Shown piece after piece: positions 1-4,240 of a stretch of 6,012 nucleotides of DNA. This stretch comes from Gammaproteobacteria bacterium (lineage in GTDB: Bacteria; Pseudomonadota; Gammaproteobacteria; Methylococcales; Methylomonadaceae). Under the pieces are notes generated by a model. It ran no database searches. It had not been told where the DNA came from and saw only the letters and a list, made by a program, of their open reading frames with translations. Location of the stretch: NCBI GenBank assembly GCA_024276805.1, contig JAJRWJ010000040.1, positions 1-6,012 on the forward strand. Direction: 5' to 3'. Both the position numbers and the translations under genes were made by a program. Positions within the stretch are counted from its first letter, which is position 1, and each line of letters begins with the position of its first letter.

Positions 1-34
1 CTTCTTTGCTGTAATCCGATGTGCGGAAAATGCC

Positions 35-1030
35 TCACAGCATCATATGCGGAGGTGGCGGCCCGTGTCGAAGAACCGATGTACAGATCAGTACGACAAG
101 CATGCACAGGGTTTCCAGGAGCAGTATCTGGAAAAAACGCCGGTTTGCCATATATCGTGTCGGTTGTTGTAAGGCGGGAAGGAAAAAAGCCAGCAGACCG
201 GCGATTCTTGCCCAATTGTTTTTTCGCGCGGCTTCCTGCTGTGCCTGTTGCAGATAAAGATAGCGATTGATGAAGGCGAAATACAGCATCAGCAAGACCA
301 GCAGCATTTTCAGGGACAAAATTCTCCCGTAGCTGGTGTACAACAGATCGCTGGGTTGGTGGATCTGTAAATAAAGGTTGACCAGGCCGGTTGCGATGAC
401 AATGAGAAAGACTTTTTCAGAGAGTCGGGACAGACGCGCGGTGGCATGATCGATAAAATTCTGGCTGCTTTCGCTGTGCAGCAGCGGCCAGATGATATAC
501 AGCGTGCTGAGCATGCCACCGGCCCACAGTGAGGCGCTGACGATATGCAGCCAGTCGGTCAGTTGCTGCCAGCTGAAATCGGCCCATCCGGCCGCATGGC
601 CAACCGCGCTCAGGGTCCAGGCGACTAAACCACCAAGCAGTAACATCAGCTTGGTCAGCCATTGCCGGTTGGAGATGGTCAAAGGCAGGGCGAGCGTCCA
701 TAAAGCGATCAACAGCAGGCAGCGGATTGACCAGACGACACCATAATGACTGTGGAACAGCAAGGTTGGCAGGACCGGCGTTATTTCGGCGATGGGGCGA
801 CCGCTCATCATCACGGCGCGTACCAGAAACATGGCGGGAGCGCTGAAAGTCAATGTGATCAATGCTGTTGCAAGGACAATATCGAGTCTTCGCCGGACAG
901 TGCCGGCAAGCGCCGGGGATGTTTCTGCGCATGTGGCGATTGTCAGGCTGCGCGTGGTCAGTGCGCCGGTCAGAACAACCAGTCCGGAATATTGCAGAAA
1001 CGCCGGCAGCACATGCAGCCAATTGGTCAT
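35..1030 (-). CDS. copD: CopD-family copper resistance / copper uptake membrane protein
   Basis: Multi-pass inner-membrane protein of 331 aa, thought in this family to move copper across the cytoplasmic membrane in partnership with periplasmic CopC. About eight hydrophobic segments are visible (roughly residues 8-27, 50-73, 86-117, 127-148, 161-183, 206-222, 240-256, 302-320). Family-like features are the HSHYGVVW stretch (93-100), GHAAGW (144-149), the DWLHIVSASLWAGG segment (159-172) and the C-terminal CopD-domain pattern with SYGRILSLK followed by a helix ending FINRY (about 233-257). The protein ends in a short His/Met tail, HGPPPPHMM, after the last helix; this may contact copper, which is inference. 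The start lies 12 bp after the copC stop on the same strand, so it is the last visible gene of the operon; no strong Shine-Dalgarno is seen. The mechanism and direction of transport are not settled for this family. Confidence 0.9.
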   Translation of the reverse strand: MTNWLHVLPAFLQYSGLVVLTGALTTRSLTIATCAETSPALAGTVRRRLDIVLATALITLTFSAPAMFLVRAVMMSGRPIAEITPVLPTLLFHSHYGVVWSIRCLLLIALWTLALPLTISNRQWLTKLMLLLGGLVAWTLSAVGHAAGWADFSWQQLTDWLHIVSASLWAGGMLSTLYIIWPLLHSESSQNFIDHATARLSRLSEKVFLIVIATGLVNLYLQIHQPSDLLYTSYGRILSLKMLLVLLMLYFAFINRYLYLQQAQQEAARKNNWARIAGLLAFFLPALQQPTRYMANRRFFQILLLETLCMLVVLICTSVLRHGPPPPHMML

Positions 1031-1042
1031 GGCGTGGCGTCG

Positions 1043-1414
1043 TTATCTGACCACAAAGGTATAGTCCCCCATGGTGCGATGGCCGTCGCGCGCCAGAATT
1101 TCCCAATAGACATGGTATTCTCCCGGTGACAGTTCCGACAGCGGCAGAACCAGCTTGTCGGATTCACCTTCCACACCCTGGGCGGCTCCCGTTGCAATGA
1201 CTTTCTGGGATTCCTCCCGGACAATCTTGATGCTGCTGAATGCCGCTTCGATGCTTTTGTCGAAAGTCAGGACGATGGCTTTTGGCGGGACATCGAGTTC
1301 TGCGCCGGTTTTGGACTGGGAGTGATCGATGAAAGCATGGGCCTGGACGGCAGCGAGCCACAGTTGCAGCAGTAGAAAAAATGCTATTTTGCATAAAGGC
1401 GTTGCTGTTTTCAT
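1043..1414 (-). CDS. copC: CopC periplasmic Cu(II)-binding protein
   Basis: Small periplasmic copper carrier, 123 aa. Residues 1-25 form a Sec signal peptide (basic start, FFLLLQLWLAA core, cleavage after VQA), leaving a mature protein that begins with His (H26). CopC proteins bind Cu(II) with the N-terminal amine and His1 plus an Asp-x-His pair near the C-terminus; here D110-G-H112 in LARDGHRTMGDYTF fits. The rest matches the cupredoxin-like beta-sandwich: PPKAIVLTFDKSIE, then LSPGEYHVYWEI. The methionine-rich Cu(I) site of the Pseudomonas syringae type is absent, since the mature chain has a single Met (M115), so this looks like a Cu(II)-only CopC. The gene starts 3 bp after the stop of the upstream gene, with a weak GGAAA ribosome-site candidate inside that gene's last codons. 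copD follows after 12 bp. Confidence 0.93.
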   Translation of the reverse strand: MKTATPLCKIAFFLLLQLWLAAVQAHAFIDHSQSKTGAELDVPPKAIVLTFDKSIEAAFSSIKIVREESQKVIATGAAQGVEGESDKLVLPLSELSPGEYHVYWEILARDGHRTMGDYTFVVR

Positions 1415-1417
1415 GAA

Positions 1418-2368
1418 TCAGTTTCCAAATAAAGGCCGGCCCAGGGATTTTGGAGCGACATCGTCGATCAAGATATGGAATTGCGCCATCACGCCGACAT
1501 GCTTGCCCGTTGCGTCATTGAAAGGTATGGTGGCTTCAAGTCCCAATTGAAAATACGAGCCGACCCACATGACTCCTGGGTTGATGGTGCCCGTCGTTCC
1601 GGAACAGGCTCTGTCGATACACTTGGTTGCCAAAGCTTCAACCACGGGAATCATGCGATTGAAAGGCGCGGGTATCCCCACATCCTTGACGAAGGCCTGT
1701 AAGTAAGGGATAGAATATTCGATCGCACCGCCCCAGGTCAAAGTATTTGGGTTACGGCTGAATTCACCATCGATGAAACTTTCTCTGGTGGTCGGGACAT
1801 TGGCCTGAACCAGGCCGGTAAAGGCGAAAGGCCGGAGGAATTTCATGTTTTTCGGCAGGAATCCAAAACCCTGACCAAAAAATATTCCGGGCGCCAGCGT
1901 GGAAAAGGCATCGCCTTCAGGAACATTGGGATTACCGGTTCCGCCAATACTCGCAGCAAGGCCGATGGATGCCAATGACTCATAGCGTGCACTGGTAAAG
2001 AATTGATATTTTGCGCCAACTTCCATGTTGCTGAATCCGGAATGATCCGCATCGCCATTGACCGGATCGATGAAATTCACGTTGCCTCCCAGACTGATGC
2101 CAAAATTGGGAAAAATGGTTTTGGTATATTCACTTTCCATGTTGGTCGTGCGGTTCAAAACGCCATCTTCATCGGGACCTTTGATATGTCCGACGATAAA
2201 AGAAAATTCATCGTTGACGAAAGGGTCTTCGGTCAGCAGCGTGGAAGGGAAAAAGCGTTTCCCTGCCCAGCCATGCGACCAGCCGGATGTTGGCAACAAT
2301 GCCAGGCTGATCAACAGTGCGGCCGGACCCAGGCTTCGGTGCAGCTTTTTATTATATTTATGTGTCAT
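1418..2368 (-). CDS. Secreted, probable outer-membrane beta-barrel protein of unknown function, first gene of the cop operon
   Basis: A 316-aa exported protein. I do not recognise a characterised homologue. With the start at 2368 it has a clean signal peptide: basic MTHKYNKKLHR, hydrophobic LGPAALLISLALLP, cleavage predicted after SGWS, giving a mature N-terminus HGWAGKRFF. The body alternates short amphipathic strands with Gly/Asn/Pro loops (for example ISLGGNVNFID, MEVGAKYQFF, YFQLGLEATIPF, HVGVMAQFHILID), reminiscent of the MetA-pathway phenol transporter-like barrels. It has two close cysteines (C250 and C255, in KCIDRACSG) that could form a disulfide. An in-frame ATG at 2461 would add a second hydrophobic stretch before the signal peptide and is less likely. 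It is followed after 3 bp by copC, so a copper-linked role at the outer membrane is inferred from context only. No good Shine-Dalgarno is visible. Confidence 0.8.
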   Translation of the reverse strand: MTHKYNKKLHRSLGPAALLISLALLPTSGWSHGWAGKRFFPSTLLTEDPFVNDEFSFIVGHIKGPDEDGVLNRTTNMESEYTKTIFPNFGISLGGNVNFIDPVNGDADHSGFSNMEVGAKYQFFTSARYESLASIGLAASIGGTGNPNVPEGDAFSTLAPGIFFGQGFGFLPKNMKFLRPFAFTGLVQANVPTTRESFIDGEFSRNPNTLTWGGAIEYSIPYLQAFVKDVGIPAPFNRMIPVVEALATKCIDRACSGTTGTINPGVMWVGSYFQLGLEATIPFNDATGKHVGVMAQFHILIDDVAPKSLGRPLFGN

Positions 2369-2460
2369 GTTCTTATCCGATGAAGGGAATGAATATAAAA
2401 TTGACGCAATAATTACACCACAAATACAAGTTATTGAATAATCGGTGCTAATATATTTCA
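2369..2460 (-). promoter_or_regulatory. AT-rich leader and probable promoter region of the copper operon
   Basis: The 92 bp upstream of the 316-aa gene are clearly richer in A+T than the neighbouring genes and contain no ORF of their own. Read on the minus strand, TTGTGG followed by a 17-base spacer and TTTTAT is one possible sigma-70 pair, about 25-50 bp before the start codon; TTGAAA further upstream is another possible -35. Neither is a strong match, so only the region, not the exact promoter, is claimed. No recognisable CueR or CopR operator was found. A small odd-centred palindrome, TTATTgAATAA, lies at 2431-2441. Confidence 0.35.
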
Positions 2461-2520
2461 ATCCAGGATGCCCCGGTTTGTATTGCGGGATATGACACAG
2501 CTAAAACAGGGCATATAACA

Positions 2521-2619
2521 TAGTTTAGTTCCCATCTATATACTCTCCACATGTGCGGAGAGTATAAATGACGGGAACTGATTTGGCACAAGGATGTGCC
2601 GGCAGTATCAATGGCCACA
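2521..2619. repeat. Palindromic intergenic repeat, copy 1 (with internal insertion)
   Basis: First of two diverged copies of the same repeat; the second is at 2829-2900. Shared parts, in order, are AGTTCCC(A/G)TCTATA, AATGACGGGAACT, a GGCACA...GTGCCGGCA hairpin and ATCAATGGCCACA. The outer stem pairs 2527-2536 with 2570-2579, with one mismatch (A2534 against C2572). A 26-bp palindrome interrupts the loop (2541-2566). The second stem is GGCACA (2585-2590) with TGTGCC (2595-2600). The left arm of the third hairpin is present (2603-2615), but its right arm is missing, so this copy is truncated relative to copy 2. The orientation is that of copy 2. Confidence 0.85.
2539..2566. repeat. Nested palindrome inserted in the loop of repeat copy 1
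   Basis: A perfect 10-bp stem, TATACTCTCC (2539-2548) with GGAGAGTATA (2557-2566), has an 8-base loop. Aligned with copy 2, the 26 bases 2541-2566 are extra and the flanking bases continue without loss, so they look like an insertion into a hairpin loop or, conversely, a clean loss from copy 2. A 13-base near match of its right half recurs at 2789-2801. Confidence 0.85.
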
Positions 2620-2678
2620 CATAATCCGACAAGCCCACCGGGCAGGTCAAGAAGGTTTTTTGAATGGCAGTGGGAGTA

Positions 2679-2696
2679 CAATAGCTGTAGCTATTG
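2679..2696. repeat. Short near-perfect palindrome, 8-bp arms
   Basis: CAATAGCT (2679-2686) and AGCTATTG (2689-2696) are exact reverse complements separated by GT. The 2-base spacing makes it more like a dimeric protein-binding site than an RNA hairpin, but no known operator was recognised. It lies between the two repeat copies. Confidence 0.5.
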
Positions 2697-2766
2697 ACTT
2701 TCTGATAACAGCAAAAACTGTTTGACACTCCATGCCGGAAATTTTTTTTGCCTTCTGCTGGAACTG

Positions 2767-2789
2767 CCTGCCAGGGTGATGATGGCAGG
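2767..2789. repeat. Hairpin between the two repeat copies
   Basis: CCTGCCA (2767-2773) and TGGCAGG (2783-2789) form a 7-bp stem with a 9-base loop. It abuts the partial copy of the inserted palindrome at 2789-2801. There is no T-tract after it on the plus strand, so it is not read as a terminator. Confidence 0.5.
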
Positions 2790-2801
2790 TGTGGAGAGTA
2801 T
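2789..2801. repeat. Partial copy of the palindrome found in repeat copy 1
   Basis: These 13 bases match 2553-2565 at 12 of 13 positions (GTGTGGAGAGTAT against GTGCGGAGAGTAT). The complementary left arm is absent here, so it cannot form the hairpin. It may be a remnant of the same element or one end of a larger arrangement covering 2541-2801. Confidence 0.45.
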
Positions 2802-2830
2802 CCCCTGTCGGCAGCTTGTCTTGGTGCTAG

Positions 2831-2861
2831 TTAGTTCCCGTCTATAAATGACGGGAACTAA
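2831..2861. repeat. Array hairpin 1
   Basis: TTAGTTCCCGTC (2831-2842) pairs perfectly with GACGGGAACTAA (2850-2861); the 7-base loop is TATAAAT. This corresponds to the outer stem of repeat copy 1. Confidence 0.85.
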
Positions 2862-2862
2862 T

Positions 2863-2882
2863 CCGGCACAGGGAAGTGCCGG
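2863..2882. repeat. Array hairpin 2
   Basis: CCGGCAC (2863-2869) pairs perfectly with GTGCCGG (2876-2882); 6-base loop. The equivalent in copy 1 is a 6-bp stem at 2585-2600. Confidence 0.8.
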
Positions 2883-2913
2883 CATAATCAATGGCCACAA
2901 GCCATTGATTATG
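2883..2913. repeat. Array hairpin 3
   Basis: CATAATCAATGGC (2883-2895) pairs perfectly over 13 bp with GCCATTGATTATG (2901-2913); the loop is CACAA. Copy 1 has only the left arm of this hairpin (11 of 13 bases matching at 2603-2615). Confidence 0.85.
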
Positions 2914-2946
2914 AATAAAACAGCAAATCGCATTTGTTGTTTTATT
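2914..2946. repeat. Array hairpin 4
   Basis: The 15-base arms 2914-2928 and 2932-2946 are complementary except for one G-T position (2923 with 2937); the loop is CGC. It has an A-rich left arm and a T-rich right arm, but its lower stem is AT-rich and it is followed directly by another hairpin, so a terminator role is doubtful. Confidence 0.8.
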
Positions 2947-2979
2947 TCTATAAACACCCCATGGATGGGTGTTTATAGA
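2947..2979. repeat. Array hairpin 5
   Basis: TCTATAAACACCC (2947-2959) pairs perfectly with GGGTGTTTATAGA (2967-2979); the loop is CATGGAT. No T-run follows on either strand. The outer TCTATAAA also occurs at 2841-2848, partly in the right end of hairpin 1's left arm and its loop. Confidence 0.85.
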
Positions 2980-2982
2980 CTC

Positions 2983-2992
2983 TAACTAGTTA
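2983..2992. repeat. Perfect 10-bp palindrome at the right edge of the array
   Basis: TAACTAGTTA is its own reverse complement. It overlaps CTAACTAG, which mirrors CTAGTTAG at the left edge of the array. It may be part of an end sequence or a chance AT-rich palindrome. Confidence 0.4.
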
Positions 2993-2999
2993 AGCTTTG

Positions 3000-3038
3000 G
3001 CACCGCTCTTGCGGGTGCGGGACTGATGTCCCGCCTCC
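3000..3038 (-). repeat. REP-like element (GGAG plus hairpin)
   Basis: GCGGGAC (3017-3023) and GTCCCGC (3028-3034) form a 7-bp GC-rich stem with a 4-base loop. On the minus strand the tetranucleotide GGAG (3038-3035) abuts the stem directly, the arrangement seen in REP sequences mobilised by Y1 (TnpA-REP/RAYT) transposases, where GTAG or GGAG precedes an imperfect palindrome. A second, bulged stem, GCACC-GC with GC-G-GGTGC (3000-3018), joins it. No RAYT gene is in the window, so membership of a REP family is inference. Confidence 0.55.
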
Positions 3039-3139
3039 AAATTGGCAGTTGCCAGGTTTGCTTCGCGCCTATTTCTGAGGCAACGCGCTGCAATCCGCAT
3101 GTGTGGTTTGTTGTGCTGGGTGCATTTGACCTTTACCGA

Positions 3140-4240
3140 ATGATTAAACGACTCATTATTTTTTCGCTATTGTCTGTACTGGTTTTTGGCGGGCTTTTTG
3201 CTCTGAAAGTTTACCAGATGCAGCAGACGATGCATCAACCCCATAGACCGCCACCGGCTGTCGTGGCGGAAACCGAGGTAAAACAGGTCGCCTGGCGATC
3301 CTCCTTGACGGCCGTGGGAAGTCTGGTGGCCGTATCGGGTGTTGCAGTGACTAATGAAGTCGCGGGGATGGTCAAGAGTATTTATTTTCATTCAGGCCAG
3401 AATGTCAAGCAGGGACAGCTGTTGCTCGAGCTGGATTACAGTATCGAACAGGCTGAATTGCAGGGTTTGCTGGCGGAACAGCGACTGGCGGAAATACGCT
3501 TCGAGCGCAGTAGAAAACTGATTGATGGAAAATTCGTTTCGAAATCCGCTTTTGACCAGAATCAGGCATTGCTTGACGAGGCTAAGGCGGCAGTTCGGAC
3601 AAAAATGATCAGCATCGAGAAAAAAAAGATTCGTGCTCCGTTTTCCGGAAGACTGGGAATCCGCCAGGTAGATTTGGGACAGTATTTGACCGCTGGTTCA
3701 GACATCGTGATGCTGCAGCAGCTGCAGCCGATTTTTGTCGATTTTGAGATTCCCGAACGGCATCTGAGCAGGCTGGATACCAGCAAAAACGTCAGCGTGC
3801 ATATCCAGGCTTATCCAGATCAGGTATTTAAGGGGCAAGTGAGCGCCATCAGTCCACTCATCGATGAAAATACCCGATCCGTAAAAATCCGCGCCACACT
3901 CGCCAATGCCAGGCGTCTTCTGTATCCCGGTATGTTTGCCGAAATACAGCTGTTGTCCAACCGGACCCGACAGCTCCTGACTTTGCCAGACAGCGCCATA
4001 TCCTACAACCCTTATGGCGATTTTGTCTTTGTCATACAATCCGGTGTGCAGGGACTTACAGTGCATAGCCGCCAGGTGGAGACCGGTATAAAGCGGGCAG
4101 GGAGGGTCGAGATCGTCAAGGGATTACACCGTGGCGAACGGGTGGTCGGCGCCGGACAGATTAAATTGCGCAACGGCATGCCGGTCACGATCGCTGCAAT
4201 GCCGGCTCCCGGTGAGCGGGATGGGAAAACGCTGCAGTGA
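3140..4240 (+). CDS. RND efflux periplasmic adaptor (membrane fusion protein, HlyD/AcrA type)
   Basis: A 366-aa adaptor that would link an inner-membrane RND pump to an outer-membrane channel. A single hydrophobic N-terminal segment (residues 4-25, IKRLIIFSLLSVLVFGGLFAL) lacks a lipobox Cys, so it is an uncleaved anchor or signal. Next come a Pro/His-rich linker, the first half of the lipoyl domain (about 76-100, GMVKSIYFHSGQNVKQGQLL), a short alpha-hairpin (about 101-162), the classic return motif IRAPFSGRLGIRQVDLGQYL (164-183), then the beta-barrel and membrane-proximal domains. The start at 3140 was chosen because an upstream in-frame ATG at 3026 lies inside the REP-like hairpin and would add an unrelated 38-residue extension before the membrane segment. 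The Shine-Dalgarno is weak. The gene overlaps the pump gene by 4 bases. It is most like MexH-type adaptors; the substrate is unknown. Confidence 0.9.
   Translation: MIKRLIIFSLLSVLVFGGLFALKVYQMQQTMHQPHRPPPAVVAETEVKQVAWRSSLTAVGSLVAVSGVAVTNEVAGMVKSIYFHSGQNVKQGQLLLELDYSIEQAELQGLLAEQRLAEIRFERSRKLIDGKFVSKSAFDQNQALLDEAKAAVRTKMISIEKKKIRAPFSGRLGIRQVDLGQYLTAGSDIVMLQQLQPIFVDFEIPERHLSRLDTSKNVSVHIQAYPDQVFKGQVSAISPLIDENTRSVKIRATLANARRLLYPGMFAEIQLLSNRTRQLLTLPDSAISYNPYGDFVFVIQSGVQGLTVHSRQVETGIKRAGRVEIVKGLHRGERVVGAGQIKLRNGMPVTIAAMPAPGERDGKTLQ

Larger units (their letters stand above)
2829..2900. repeat. Palindromic intergenic repeat, copy 2
   Basis: Second copy of the repeat seen at 2521-2619, without the 26-bp insertion. 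It covers the first two hairpins of the array and the left arm and loop of the third. Its stems are better paired than those of copy 1: the main stem has no mismatch, and the second stem is 7 bp instead of 6. Confidence 0.85.
2827..2989. repeat. Array of five contiguous hairpins, bounded by a short inverted repeat
   Basis: From 2831 to 2979 the sequence is tiled by five hairpins with only one unpaired base between any of them (position 2862). About 120 of 149 bases are in stems. The block is bounded by CTAGTTAG (2827-2834) and its exact reverse complement CTAACTAG (2982-2989), although the left copy overlaps the first stem. No protein-coding frame explains the symmetry. It could be a composite REP/BIME-type or MITE-like element, or a structured RNA; the sequence alone does not decide. 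Confidence 0.8.
2369..3139. other. Long repeat-rich divergent intergenic region
   Basis: The 771 bp between the divergent copper and efflux operons contain no credible gene. Open frames here run through hairpin arms and have no family resemblance. The content is an AT-rich leader (2369-2460), two copies of a palindromic repeat, several other hairpins, and a REP-like element close to the efflux operon. Promoters for both operons must lie here or inside the repeats; none is obvious for the plus-strand operon. An imperfect inverted repeat with outer arms ATGCCC (2468-2473) and GGGCAT (2509-2514) precedes the first repeat copy. Confidence 0.8.

Noticed and set aside
1..34. Possible further gene downstream of copD
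   Set aside because: Only 34 bases are available, with no start codon on the minus strand and nothing recognisable.
417..1106. Long alternative-frame ORF on the minus strand across copD and copC
   Set aside because: It overlaps two clearly recognised genes in another frame and has no family resemblance. Plus-strand ORFs over the same genes and over the 316-aa gene were rejected for the same reason.
2369..2461. Alternative start at 2461 for the 316-aa gene, giving 347 aa
   Set aside because: The added 31 residues put a second hydrophobic stretch in front of a well-formed signal peptide and translate the AT-rich leader; the start at 2368 is more plausible.
2722..2746. Consensus-like TTGACA as a -35 for the efflux operon
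   Set aside because: No acceptable -10 hexamer lies at a suitable spacing downstream, and it is about 400 bp from the gene with the hairpin array between.
2742..2749. Run of eight T as a rho-independent terminator
   Set aside because: No GC-rich stem directly precedes it, and no plus-strand gene ends upstream in this divergent region.
2448..2957. Minus-strand open frames of 67-88 codons crossing the repeat region
   Set aside because: They overlap one another in different frames, run through hairpin arms, have no start-site support and no recognisable domain. They appear to be by-products of the repeats.
2914..2979. Array hairpins 4 and 5 as transcription terminators
   Set aside because: Hairpin 5 has no T-tract on either side, and hairpin 4 runs straight into hairpin 5. 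No gene on either strand ends here.
2521..2989. CRISPR array
   Set aside because: Only two diverged copies, themselves composed of several hairpins, with no regular spacers and no cas genes.
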